In this document: positions 22,951 to 34,985 of the stretch, in pieces
Position numbering within the stretch: position 1 is the first letter of the stretch
How the letters are laid out: every line of letters starts with the position of its first letter
DNA from: Glomus cerebriforme
Taxonomy: Eukaryota; Glomeromycota; Glomeromycetes; Glomerales; Glomeraceae
Assembly: GCA_003550305.1 (NCBI GenBank)
Contig: QKYT01000019.1
Coordinates: 107,285-160,232, forward strand
Direction: 5' to 3'
DNA: 52,948 bases
Made by a program: the position numbers and the translations under genes
Notes under the pieces: model-generated
The model's database searches: none
What the model saw: only the letters and a program-made list of their open reading frames with translations
What the model was told of the DNA's origin: nothing

Positions 22951-24014
22951 TTATTTTCATTGTAATAAGCGAAGCAATAATATTCCCCCAAAAAATTTAA
23001 TATTTCTTAGTACGTTTGAGATAGTAGTTTACGTAAAGTTTTATTTATTAATTAATATGGTTTAACATTAATAAAATTTAAAATTTATGTTACGTAAAAA
23101 AAATCCTTGGATAATTTAAATCACTATTCTAGCCATATTTTAAAGAATGATTATATTCTCAGAATACTTATAAAAAATAAAATATGAAATGCAAAGAGTA
23201 TAATATAAATATAAAGGAAGGTTTATATAAGGAGATTTTTAGTGGTTATATAAAATTATATATGGTAAACTTATTTGCATTGTTTTAATTTATTTTTCTT
23301 GGGTTTCTGAGAATTTAGAGTGTATTTTAATGAATTATAAATTTAATAAATGATATATTATTTTTTCTTATTTACATTAATTTGGATAATATTTTTTTAT
23401 TGAAAATATTCTGAAACAAAAATTATTTTAAATTATTAAAAGTCATATTTTATGTAATAAATACTTGTTCGATATATTCAAGCGATTGGCGAAAACATAA
23501 GGAGAAGAATGTTACGGCCTACAAGATTTTGCTTGAATTATTTAAATTTCTTCTGCCGTTGTTATTATAATAACGAAAAAGAAACAATTCAATGTGCTTT
23601 TTCTATTGGCGCAGAAAATTGGTGCTCTTCACTGAGAAAACCTTTCGTTGTTAATTATTATTTCTGAATCGCAAATGGTAAGTGCATGTCGTTAAACGGA
23701 ATTTACTATTCTTTTGGCGCAGCAAAATATCATTATTGCAATTTTTGTGATATCATTTAATCACGTTTACAAAATATGAATCACTCCCATCATTATTAAT
23801 TTCTTGATAATAACAAAAATTGAAGTTCAAAAATATTTGCTGCGGAAGCAAAAATTGATCAGCAATGTAACGTACACTAAAATCAAAATAAATATGGTGA
23901 TAGTAAAAAAAAAAAAATGTACAAAAATTTCCTGACTTTTCCTCTTATTTTATTATTCTAAAATATTTGATAAAAAAATTCTAATTTTAACATTACATAA
24001 AGAATTATCTCAAA
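22951..24014. other. Intergenic upstream of a Sel1 gene
   Basis: No gene was seen. The last 30 bases still contain CATAAAGAATTATCTCAA, homologous to coding sequence just after the start of the 45469 gene, so the present ATG lies inside the ancestral frame. Confidence 0.45.
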
Positions 24015-24926
24015 ATGAATGTAAAAGAAATAGAACCTACGGCTCAAATTATTAATGAAAATATATTTGAAGAGGATTTAAGTATTGTAGTTGATGAATT
24101 AGTTAACTTTATATTTAAAAAAGCAAATGAAGGAAAAGAAGAAAAATTAAGAAAAAAATATATTCTTGATTATATTAATAATTATAATATAAATTTACAA
24201 GAAATCTATAATTGGCTTTTAATTAATCAGAATGATTCAAATTCTATTTGTTTACTTGGATTTTTTAATTATTGTGGAATTGAAACAAATATTAATGAAC
24301 AAAGAGCATTTGAATTATTTCAAAAAGCTACAAATTTAGAAAATGATATAGCTCAATTTTATCTTGCTAATATGTATATGGATGGAGAAGGTGTTGATAA
24401 AAATTATGAAAAAGCTTTTGAATTATCTAAAAATTTAGCAAGCAAAAAATATTTAAGTGGATTGATTTTGTTAGGTTATTGTTATAATGAAGGAGTTGGA
24501 ATTGATATTAATAAGCAAAAAGCATTTGAATTATTTCAAAAGGCAGCAGATTTAGGAAATGAACTTGGAATATTTAACTTAGGATATTATTATGAAAAAG
24601 GAAATGGAACTGAGATTAATTTGCAAAAAGCATTAGAATTGTATCAAAAGGCGGCAGATTTAGGAAGTTCATATGGAATGAATAACTTGGGTGCTTGTTA
24701 TAAAGATGGAATTGGAACTAATGTTAATAAACAAAAAGCATTTGAATTATATTCAAAGTCAGCAGGTTTAGGAAATGATTTGGCTCAATATAATCTTGCT
24801 AAGATGTATGAGAAAGGAAATGGGATTAAAAAAGATATAAATAAGGCAATTTATTGGTATGAAAAATCCGCTCAACAAGGAAATGAAGATGCTCAAAATA
24901 AATTAAAAAAACTTTCAAATAAATAA
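24015..24926 (+). CDS. Stand-alone Sel1-repeat protein
   Basis: This is a single-exon frame of 303 residues. Residues 1-75 form a charged helical lead ending in the conserved QEIYNWLLINQNDSNS. Six Sel1-type repeats of about 36 residues follow, each with the LG-Y-x-G-G-T pattern and KAFELYQKAADLGN, the last being KDINKAIYWYEKSAQQGNED. Sel1 repeats are alpha-alpha TPR-like hairpins that serve as protein-binding scaffolds. The frame matches the C-terminal half of the kinase-Sel1 fusions in this window but has no kinase. Comparison with 44594-45469 shows a 20-base loss just before the ATG, so the start was probably an internal Met. There are no signal or membrane segments. Confidence 0.85.
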   Translation: MNVKEIEPTAQIINENIFEEDLSIVVDELVNFIFKKANEGKEEKLRKKYILDYINNYNINLQEIYNWLLINQNDSNSICLLGFFNYCGIETNINEQRAFELFQKATNLENDIAQFYLANMYMDGEGVDKNYEKAFELSKNLASKKYLSGLILLGYCYNEGVGIDINKQKAFELFQKAADLGNELGIFNLGYYYEKGNGTEINLQKALELYQKAADLGSSYGMNNLGACYKDGIGTNVNKQKAFELYSKSAGLGNDLAQYNLAKMYEKGNGIKKDINKAIYWYEKSAQQGNEDAQNKLKKLSNK

Positions 24927-27904
24927 ATTATACAAATAATATTTTTTCTTGTTGATCGTGACTTTTATTTTTGTATTTATTTTAATTTTATGGAGTGAAA
25001 ATCTGGGATGTCATGGTATGTCACATCTGATTAGATTGTTTAATAGTACAAAAAAAATATATATTTTTTTTTATAGTTTTATATTTAATATTTACTATGG
25101 GTTATATAAATAAAGCAATTTTTTACTAGTGTTCCATTTATTTTATATTTCCTAAATACCTATATTTTATAATAATAAATCAAGAACTTTATTTAAAAAA
25201 AATTTTTTTGAATGTTTTATTGTCTAAGTGTTTGTTTTTAGATATTATAAAACCAACCATTCTTCTTTCTCTCAGTATTTTATGGTCTGTGATATGCTGG
25301 AATCTCAAAATTGAAGGCTTTGAAGAGGAAATTTCCAAGTGCATGGATCTGTACAAATGGAATGTCACTAAGATCTATTACATATAGGAATTAACAATGG
25401 CACATCAACAATGATAGAATATAATTTAACTAAAATATATTTACAAAACTTTTTATTTGAAGTAATCAAATAAATATTTAAGTTATAATAAGAATTTATC
25501 CAAAATAATTAATGAATTGTAAATTGATTCAAAGAATCCTAAGTACAATAAATTAATTATTCTAGCCTTAGATTTTAAATAATTCAAATATAGATACATA
25601 AATACATATTTACAAATTATGTAAGATATGAAATACTTATCTAATCTTATCCTCATATGCATGATAAAAGTTTTAATAATGATTTTACATATATTAATAT
25701 ATTCCTTTATTTGTTGTTGCATTGTTTCTTGAATTTGTTCTCTGATTCTTTAACATCATCATTTTAGACATCTAGTTTAATTAATAATTAGAATTTAATA
25801 TATCATTTTATTTATTTTATTTCTATTTAAGAGGACTATCTAATTAAATGTAGCTCTAGTACATTGGCAAATAAATATTGTAAATGGAAATTCTAGATTA
25901 AAACATTAATTAAACCACTCAAGAATAAGGAAACCCCATTCGTGAACAAATTGCCTTGCCTAAAAAAAGGGAAATAAGAAAGGAGGCACAGCCATCCTCT
26001 TGAAGAGAGAAGGAAAATCTATCTAAAGAAAATTTTCAGCAAAAATAGAAATAAGATTAAAATCAAAACCTATTTTATGAGTAGACGTAAAATCTAAAAA
26101 AAAAATTCAAAAGAAAAATAGCAAAAGCTTAGTCTTTCCGTATTGTTCTTTCATTAATTAAAACTGCCTTACGTAAACGCTATCAAATAAGGAATGATCA
26201 CCCCATTTTAATTGTGTTAAAATATAAATTAAGATGCAAAGTATGGCATAAAAGCTGATCATATTGATGTAATGTATTTGTTGGTCAGTAGTATTGGTTG
26301 ATGAACGTTTGTTTTGAACTAAGTGGAAATGTAATTTCTTTGTAAATTGAAGGTGAGGAGGTTCCTATACAGAAAGTGTACAAGGTTTGTAAAGTGTTAT
26401 ATCAAAGGGTTAGAATTTTGTGGCCATTTAATTTGCTTTGCAGTGTTATAAAAAGCATTACTAAAGCTTGTTAGACAAGCAAGTCATAATCGATATTTTT
26501 GTTATAGGTATTGTTATCATTTAGCTTTTTTTTAATTTTTCTTCTTCATCATATTGTCTTCTAGATGAACTAATCTTTGTTGTTCCAGACTAGAATCATT
26601 AAGAAGTTAGTTTGTAAATAAATAAATCACATGTTTTTTATGTATATTAACTTATTCTTATCAAATTACATTATGTTTAAATATACAATTTTTAACAAAT
26701 TCGAGCTATTAAACTGAGTTAAACTATAATTTTCACCACAAATATTTTAAAACTCGAGCATTATTAAATTTTCCTGTAATACTATTAGATCTAATAAAAT
26801 TATCATCTTTTTACTATTATTAAGATATCACTATATTTTTTTTCTTAAGATTTGAAATGTAAGTCATGTATAATTACAAAGTAAATAAAAATTATAGAAT
26901 TATTAAATTAAAAGAATACTATTACATTTGCCACTATATATCCAATTAACAAACAATCATTTGGGTGCATGACACCAATATGTTGTTTAGGAACATATAA
27001 AACCTCTATGTTAGACCACGGTTTAATCCAAAAGGAAATTTAAGATAAAATCACCCCACTGACCGCCATAATGGCATGACGGAAATAAGAGAAATTAAAC
27101 AAAAAAAAATTATATGATCAAAACAGGACTCTGAAATATATATGTAGGGGCAGGGTGTACTATTGCGTTGCTATTATAGAGGAATTGTATGAAATGACGT
27201 TTGGTTTAAGGATTTTGTAGGTCATTTTAAATGGATTTTTTTTAAGCAAAAGGGTTTAATTTACATAAATTTTGCTGATTATATACAGTATATAATATAA
27301 AAAAAAAATTATTTAAAAAAATCGTGATTATTAGAATTTATAAAAAACCTGTAGTTCTTATACTTTTATTTAAAATATTTTACTAAAACTTCAAAACTTC
27401 AATAAAAAAAATTTCTTTAATGTTTTTTAATAAAATTGCATAAGAAGATTATTTTGCTTATTTTTTCTGATTTTCTGGAGTCAAGTGTCTGTCATCTTTG
27501 CATACTGACCTTATAAAAAACTCTTATGTACAGCTATTAGTAAAAATCTCTAAAGTCACCTTACCCTTATATATACAGTATATTTTGGGGTCATATCAAA
27601 ACAATTACTGGGTGAAAAATTAAAAAGGAGAAAGACCATATTTAACATCCTCATCCTTAAATTGTTAGCTGCTGCATCATTTTTAAGCCAATGAACTAGC
27701 TAATTTGTTATATAATTTCAATGTAGCATTTTTTTTATTTTAACATCTTTCATAATAAAATTTCTGAAAACCATTTTAAGTCCAAGCAATTTTGTATTTT
27801 TTAATAACATAGGACAATATGACATAGATAGATTGTCTATTGGCAGATGTAGATAATATCAACCTCATATTAATCTCATCTTGATGTGATCAATATTTAA
27901 GTGA
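24927..27904. other. Intergenic; possible degenerate repeats only
   Basis: About 3 kb without a convincing gene. The minus frame at 25483-25722 has low-complexity Ile/Tyr-rich content and no family resemblance. A stretch at 27495-27600 resembles the right end of the 222-bp element at 29369-29590 (TATATTTTGGGGTC), so an old copy may sit there. Confidence 0.35.
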
Positions 27905-29368
27905 TGCATACTATTTTTAAATTTGCAGCTTTTTGACATAATTTATCCTAAAAAATCAAATCCATTTTTATGAAGTATTTTGTAAAACTTGTAATAAATC
28001 ATTTATAGTTTAACTGACTTCAAACTGTCAATATTGTTACAAAACTTTCTTATTACAGTAAAAATATACTTTATAATGCATGATATTAGGATTAACAAAT
28101 TGTTGCAAATTGTTGTCTCGACATTATCAACTAAAAATATTACCAAAAAAGAGCATTGCTGAATAGGTGACTATCACCAATAAAATATTGCAGCTAATCA
28201 TAAAAAGGTTTATTTTGTTTCATTAAATGTACAGTACATTCACAGAAATTTTATTACAAGTTCATCAGATATTGAATGAATAACTGTTGATACACCAAGA
28301 TATTTATGAAATAAGTCATTTCTGCTTCTTTATTATTAACTTTTATATGAGTGAATGAGGTCAATCAACATTCAGTAGTTAGTTGATGTTTGTTCATCAA
28401 AAATTTATTAAATTAATTTTATCAAAATATGAAATTCGAAAATATAAAAATTCTGAAGTATGAACATAATATTGAACTTAATTTGTTTAAATAAACTTTC
28501 ATTAAAATATTTTCTATTTGCAAATATTATTATTAGTTAATTATTTGATCAATATCGCAAATATCTGCAGAATATTTTGTTATTAAATCAAATATTCCAT
28601 TATTACTGAATTTCAATCTAAAAAAGGAAGAGTGATTTTGTTTTAAATTATTTATTTAAATTTTTAGTAATACTACCCGTGAAATTTACTTGCATCCTAA
28701 TTTGAATCAAAAAGAAAAAGAAAAACATTGCAAATTATTGTTAATAAATGGTTTAAAGTAAAGGACTGCAAAACTTACCTCCAAAAACTGTATTCATTAT
28801 TTAACTTTCTGAAATTTTGAACCTAAAAAAAAAAAAGAAAAAAAGGTATTATCAATTATTGTTAATAAATAGTTTATAGCAAAGAAATCTAAAATTCATT
28901 TAAAGCTCAGGAAGCTTTTTCTTGAAATAAAATGAAGATAAAAATTTATTTTCAAAAAGTAACAGCTTAATACTGGCTTAATTTTTACTTAATGGTAAAG
29001 GAAAAGCAGCTATAATTAAAAAAGCTTTTTAATAGTATGAGAAAAAATCTAAAATACTGGTTTACACAATAACTGAATAACATTTGTTTAGTCAATACAC
29101 GTCATTTGGTCAACTAAATTTAATTCTTTTTACAAAATATTTTTTATAGCAAAATAAAAAAAGAAACAAAGGTAAAAACTAATTTATAAATACAATTCAA
29201 TAATAAAATCATGCAAAATCTAAATTACATTTACTCAATATTCTGAATATTTTATATTGTATTTTAGTTACTAGAGATGCACTTTTTCAAGAAATTGTGT
29301 ATTTTTTTCATTGTAAATTATTCAAAAATTAAATGGAATCACTTTTTAATGTTATTTAAGGTGTATTT

Positions 29369-29590
29369 AGGATCCCGAAATATATATAAAAAGGTAGGGT
29401 CAAGTTTACGCAAAAAACATGTAAATCTTTCCTTTTTTGGACAAATTCTAATAATGTCAGCCAGAAATTTATTACTTATTTTAGTAACTGACCGACATTA
29501 CCATAATTCCGGCCCTGAAAAAAATGCGTATAGCTAATAGTAAAATTTTTTTGGTCGGACCTGACCTCTGTATGCATATTTCGGGGTCCT
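29369..29590. mobile_element. 222-bp inverted-repeat insertion, absent from copy B
   Basis: The ends are AGGATCCCGAAATAT and ATATTTCGGGGTCCT, near-perfect inverted repeats. The flanks GTGTATTT and ATGTATTT match in 7 of 8 bases. The matching place in copy B at about 36475-36490 has no insert, so this is an empty-site comparison. There is no coding capacity. The 8-bp flank and short terminal repeats suggest a hAT-like MITE. The open frame at 29277-29537 is spurious. Confidence 0.7.
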
Positions 29591-29669
29591 ATGTATTTTA
29601 TATTTGTGGTATTTATAATTTTATTAATTTAATTCAAGATGGTTAATTTCTCATAGAATTTAAAATGGT

Positions 29670-29795
29670 ATTGCTAAATGTCACCGTAGGTGATAATCAC
29701 CACACCAGCATTAGAATGGAATTTTGGGCAAAGTTTCATTCCAATTTTAATTACCTTGATGCAATGCATTGACAATCACCTGCGGTGATATTTAG
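29670..29795. mobile_element. ATTGCTAAAT-type MITE in kinase 3' flank, copy A
   Basis: It begins ATTGCTAAATGTCACCG and ends TGCGGTGATATTTAG, truncated by a few bases compared with 36554-36698. It lies about 200 bases downstream of the pseudogene's 3' end, at the same relative position as in copy B and at 50863. It was therefore inherited through duplication. Confidence 0.7.
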
Positions 29796-29994
29796 ATTTC
29801 AATATTTTAAGATATATTTGTATGGACCAATTATAATGTATTTTATATTGAATAACAATAATTATGTTAGTTAAAGGAATTTTGTAATTTTTAGACAGTA
29901 TTGAATTTACAAATACAGTATAATAAAATTCTAATTTTTTATAATAAGAATATAATCTATAGTTTGTCTATTAAAATACAGTGCAATTATTTAT

Positions 29995-32368
29995 TTAAAC
30001 AAGCTAAAAAATTTCTTTTTTAAGTTCTCTAATTTTATTTTGAGTATCTTGATCTCCTTGTTCAGCTGATTTTTTATACTAATAAATTGCTTTATTTTTA
30101 TCTTTTTTAATTCCATCTTCTTGCTCATACATAAAAGCAAAATTATATTGAGCCAAACTATTTCCTAAATCTACAGCCTTTTGATATAATTCAAATGCTT
30201 TTTGTTTATCAATACTGTTCCAATTCCCTCTTCATAACAAACTCCTAAATTATATATTCCATCTGCATCTCTTAAATCTGCAGCCTTTTGATATAATTCA
30301 AATGTTTTTTGTTTATCAATTCTGGTTCCAATTCCATAATTACAACAATATCCTAATCTACAAATCCCAGATGCATTTCCTAGATTTGCAGCTTTTTGAA
30401 ATAATTTAAATGCTTTTTGATTATTGATCTCAATTCCAATTCCTAAATAATTGAATCTTCCAAGTAAAACAATAGCATTTGAATTATTTTGATTATTTAA
30501 TAAAAAATTATTAATTTCTTGTAAGGTTATATTATGATTATTAAAATAATTAAGNATTTCCTGTTTTTGATTATNATAATAACNTTTATCAANATTATTA
30601 ATTATTTCATCAACTATTATATTAAAATTATTTTCAAATTGATTATTTAAAGATTCTATTTCTTTTGTATTCATTTCAGCAAAATTTTGAATAAGTTGAG
30701 ATAAATCTCCATGTAATGAATTATTAATAGTATTTTCAGGATTTTCAATAGTATTTGAAATGAGATGCTGGTTACTTGATTGGACATTTTTATTATAATT
30801 ATAAATGTGAAAATCTTTTATAACGATATTTTCTTTTGTAATGATCATCATTAATTTGTCAACTACTTGATTGATAGTTGGACGTAGTGCTTTGATCCGG
30901 ATAAAAACCGTTATCCGGATAAAATAATTATTCTATCCGGATAAAAATAGTTATTTAATAAAATTCGGGTTAGGATCAATTATTTTTAAAATTTCAGTAC
31001 TATAAACATATTCCTGACATTAAGGGCTTTCGAACAAACTATGAATCATAGAAATCTGACCATTAGTTCCCGAAATATTTTGAATTATCCGAATCCCAAC
31101 GATCCGGATAAAATCTGTCAAAAATCGGATAAAACCGCGGATATAACAGCGGATTATCGGTTTTATCCGGATTTTATCCGGATAAACCGGACTCGGATCA
31201 AAGCACTAGTTGGACGAACATCTGGTTCACCGTTTCAACAATCTACAAAAACAAAAAAACTTTTAGTTAAATCAATATTACTCATAAATCATAAGTATAA
31301 ATTATAATTACCAGTATAAATTTTTATAAAAGCTTCAGATGTATTAGGAATAGGTGTTTCTCGAAGACCTTGCCAATATCATATGATTCATTACAAAAAG
31401 ATAGCTTGCCACTAGATATCTCCCATAAGAGTACGCCAACACTGTAAACATCACTCTTCTTATTTAACGAATATTTTTGTAATTGATTGTTGTTGTTCCT
31501 TGTTCGATTAAATATTTTTGGATCAACATAAGGGACCATTCCAAATAATTTTGATTGGGAGTTGGATGTTTCATCAATTCTTTTCGATAATCCAAAATCA
31601 GCCAATTTGATTGTATTTTGGTGAACTAATATATTATTAGAATGCTATTATTAAATAAAATAAGTAAAACGATTAAATTAAATTAAGATATACAATATAG
31701 TATTAAAAATACTCAATATAACATATAAATAAATTACCAAATCACGATGCACGATTCCTTCATTATGCAAACACGATACAGCATAAGCCAGTTGAAATGC
31801 CAGACTAAATTTATCATTCCAACTGAGATTTTTGAAATGTTCTTTCAAATAGGTTCGGAGACTACCACTATCGGCATATTCCAATACCAACCAATATTTT
31901 TTACTTTTATTTTCTTATAAAGAAAAAAAATTCACAAACTTAATTAATTATATTAAAATTTTTATAAAATAAATAATACTAAAACTTATCATACCCCAAC
32001 TGGAAGTTGTGACACCATAAAAATGGACAACATTATCACGAAAATCAACTTCACGCTGAAGTTTAATCTAAGTAATAAATTTTAATTAGAAATGTATATA
32101 TCATGAAATATGTATTATATTATAATTATCTCACGAATAATTGTGGTGCTATTGAAATTAATATAAGATTTCAATGCAAAAAATATTTATAAGAATTTTT
32201 CAAATTTGCACGATAAACTATTCCGAAGCCTCCGGAACCAATTTTAGTTAGGTCATAGAAGTCTTCAAATGCATAATGTTTAATGAGTTGATTAGAAATA
32301 GCATTTTCAATCCAGTTAATTTCTTCATTTGAATCGTTANTAGCTTTAAATTCGGCGTTATTAGACAT
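29995..32368 (-). pseudogene. Kinase-Sel1 fusion, pseudogene (copy A)
   Basis: Collinear with the gene at 36949-39869, but broken many times. In order from the ATG at 32368: a 2-base gain and an 8-base loss in exon 1 that create a TGA and remove the ATP-binding Lys region; the exon 1 donor changed from GT to AT (about 32130); a 19-base deletion in the C-lobe (about 31375); TGG to TGA in the conserved CW of kinase subdomain XI (about 31230); a 324-bp MITE right after it; a one-base loss in a Sel1 repeat (about 30217); TGG to TAG in IYWYEKSA (about 30079); and a late TAG at 30004. The HRDL and DFG motifs are still present. Sel1 repeats remain readable between 30220 and 30500. Several N lie at 30555-30593. 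Not functional as a fusion protein. Confidence 0.8.
30885..31208. mobile_element. hAT-like MITE, 324 bp, inserted in kinase-Sel1 exon
   Basis: Same family as 22659-22942, in the opposite orientation. The terminal repeats are TAGTGCTTTGATCCG and its exact complement. The target duplication GTTGGACG flanks it at 30877-30884 and 31209-31216. The target lies in codons for the NRPT motif of kinase subdomain XI. It carries a 40-bp internal expansion near its left end (extra ATCCGGATAAA units), which accounts exactly for the length difference of 40 from the other copy. Confidence 0.9.
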
Positions 32369-33040
32369 TTTTGGGTATGGAAAAATTTTCTGCTGCGGGA
32401 TTTTAATTTTAAACTTTTTTTTTAAAAAAAATTTTTTTTGTTTATTTATAAATGACTCTCGTATTACCAAACATGGTTTACCAAGTATCAATAGAATGTC
32501 GATTACTTCATTATGCATTTAATCTAACCATAATTCAATTTAGGATAAAAATCATAAATTCGAAGTTATTTTATAAAAAGAAAAAAAAAAATTATTTTTT
32601 TTTATTCGATTTAGTTTCAATAAATTAAATTAAATGAAAAAAATAAATATGATAAAATATTAAGATACATATTTAATTTAATTTTACTTAATTTTTTTAA
32701 GATTTAAAATTGTCGACGCAGCATTTTAAAATCACTATAAGAATTACTTCAGTTTTTGCTTTAAAGTATTTGGCAAGTTACTTTTTCGTGAGAAAAAAAA
32801 ATAGCTTAAAAAAGAATTCATTTCTTCTAGTTGAATTTTTTTAGTAGCAAAAAAAAAACAAAAAAATGATTACGTTCNTTTTTTTTTATTTATTAAATAT
32901 AAAGTTTTTCATAATGAACAAATGCACAAAATTCTATCGTTTGTTGTTCAGTTTTATAAGATTAATTCATGATTCATATATAAAGTAGAGACTAGAATCC
33001 GGTTATAGTAAATAAAAGTACAAAATTTTATGAAAGGCCA
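32369..33040 (-). promoter_or_regulatory. Upstream region of pseudogene copy A
   Basis: Aligns with 133-560 and 39870-40600. It holds the A/T homopolymer tract at 32415-32439 and the ACCAAACATGGT segment at 32465-32480. It is no longer linked to an intact gene. Confidence 0.45.
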
Positions 33041-34555
33041 TCCTTGACAAAAGGTTAATTTCCAAATATCATGTCTAGAAATATATCAGATATTGTATAT
33101 ACAGGAATGATGTCGAAGACATTTATCCGACATGCAATAATCACATGTACTAGAAAAAAAAAATTGAAATGAGGAAAAAATTTTTTTTTTAATGTAGAAT
33201 TAGAATATTTTTTGACTAATTTGACGAACTCAGTAGGATTTTCTTGTGTTAAAGATCACGTTCATGGTGTTGATAGATATATTATTTATTTCTTTTTTAA
33301 AATTTTCAGGGACTAGATTACTAGAAATGATGAAACGCTCCTTCTTTACGTCCATTTGTGATAATCTCGGTATTGTGGTTTTTGGTGGATTCTTTTGTTC
33401 AATTGATTTCTGCACAATTTTTTATCACTGTTTTTTATAATCACATAAAAAATTCATTTCTCTTAAAAAAACTATCATTTTAATAATAAAAGAGAGTATA
33501 AATTCTTGGTTTTTTATGCTTCTTTACAATATTAAATTTCATGGAAATTATAGTATACGCGCAGTTTTAAAAACCTCGTTTAAACGGCTGTTGGCATGTA
33601 ATCACGGTTCTACATACTACCACTTTTCGTTCTTTTTTATAATTTATTTTATTTATTAAAAATATCTTTTATTTTTTCTTATTTTCTATTTTTTTTTTAT
33701 TTTTTTTTAGAAACAATAAATTTTATAAATGAACAATATAGTATGCATGCATTTTTTTTAAAAATGTTTCGGGATCCTGCACTACATATTTTTACTTTTC
33801 GTTCTCAATTATAATTTATTTATTAAAAAAAAGAAAGAAAATATCATTTAATAGTCATTCCTTAAATTATTTTTAAAAATTTCTATTGCAACTAAACTAA
33901 TTTTTAGAGTGAATATTCATAATTAAAAACAATAAAATTTTAAAATATTCAAATACACTTATATTTTGAAGGAGTACCTGGTTTTTATTAATAAAGAGAT
34001 ATTTTCAATAAAAATAATATTCAAACAATATCTTTATAATGATTATAACGTCAAGAAATCGAGGATTTATAAAATTTTAGCTTTATTTTAGTTAATTGTG
34101 TATGTTATATCTTCAATAGTAAAAGATGTGGGTATCTTCAGATTTAAGTTGGTCTGTAGTGAAGTATATAATGCAAACTTGAACTTGTTGCTATCAATTT
34201 ATTATAATTGAAGTAGTTATATATATATATTTTTTACGAAAATAAAATTGACAATTTTTCATTTAAAATAAATTGAACATTTCTAAATTAATAAATACCT
34301 GTTACCCATTTATTAAAAAATAAACTATAAAATGTTAAATTCAATTGTATCGGTATTGATGGGCTTAATGAACGTTATTCTTAGTTTCTTTGTTGTAGTC
34401 CAAACTTTACCATGTCCCAAATCAACCCATCGGCCTAAATCATCGGCCCATTACAATAATGCCTTAAGACGGTACCAACGATACTTTCCTAATTTAGGCC
34501 GATGGGTTGGGTTGATTTGGGAAATAAGTCGATTTGGGACAACAACATCATGTGT
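33040..34555. other. ~1.5 kb present only in copy A
   Basis: Homology with copy B stops near CAAAATTTTATGAAAGGCC and resumes at GCCAATTTTATATTTGATG. The interval is either an insertion in A or a deletion in B. It contains no convincing gene; the overlapping open frames at 33230-33440 are on opposite strands and low in complexity. The foldback repeat 34413-34541 sits at its right end. Confidence 0.45.
34413..34541. repeat. 129-bp foldback element
   Basis: The ends TGTCCCAAATC and GATTTGGGACA are exact inverted repeats. Inside, CCCAAATCAACCCATCGGCC (from 34416) pairs with ATTTAGGCCGATGGGTT (from 34492) and the following GATTTGGG, with one 6-base duplication in the right arm, leaving a loop of about 50 bases. 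There is no coding content. It is likely a small transposon or a hairpin former; the target duplication is unclear. Confidence 0.6.
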
Positions 34556-34744
34556 CAAACATGGCTTGCGCCAATTTTATATTTGATGTGTAATCTGCGT
34601 CCTCAAATCGATTCCTCTATCATTTCAAAATGTTTTATTACAACCTTTTAATAGTAATTTGTATTGTAAACAAAGTCGCTACAACAATATCATTTAGAAA
34701 ATGAATAGAAAATAAGTATTTGCAATCAAATTACTCGTTAATTT

Positions 34745-34885
34745 ATTTTGAGTAGCATGATCTCCTTTTTTATACTACTAATTGCTTTTATATTTATAAC
34801 TTTTTTTAATTCCATTTTTATACTATTAAAGTAAAGATTATATTGAACTATACTATTCTTAAATTAGCAGCTTTTTGATGTCCTA
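34745..34885 (-). pseudogene. Sel1-repeat tail, decayed
   Basis: On the minus strand the sequence follows the end of a Sel1 array: TTTTGAGTAGCATGATCTCC, then a decayed AATTGCTTTTATATTT, then ATTATATTGAACTATACTAT and TTAGCAGCTTTTTGA, each matching the same order at 37000-37140. Small deletions destroy the frame. It is the scar of a further kinase-Sel1 or Sel1 gene at the block junction. Confidence 0.55.
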
Positions 34886-34985
34886 AAAAACAAATCCATT
34901 TTTATGAAGTATTTACAATTTTATATAAATTGTTATGTAAAACTTGCAATAAATTATTTCAAACTGTCAATATTGTTATAAAACT

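Larger units (their letters stand above)
27905..34735. repeat. Tandem segmental duplication, copy A
   Basis: This block repeats in the same order and orientation as 34740-40780. Matches include the flank starting at TGCAGCTTTTTGA, the 3' MITE, the whole kinase-Sel1 gene and its upstream region. Differences that post-date the copy event are a 222-bp insertion (29369-29590), a 324-bp MITE (30885-31208), about 1.5 kb extra upstream (about 33040-34555), and loss of most of the small frame that survives at 34986-35306 in copy B. Confidence 0.7.

Noticed and set aside
27130..27600. Possible full second copy of the 222-bp element
   Set aside because: Only the right-end similarity near 27570-27600 is visible; the left end could not be found, so it is mentioned but not called.
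33230..33440. Overlapping open frames on both strands
   Set aside because: They mirror each other, lack splice or family support, and lie in DNA absent from copy B.
34332..34586. 84-codon plus-strand frame with an ATG
   Set aside because: More than half of it is the foldback element, and the N-terminal hydrophobic part has no supporting context.
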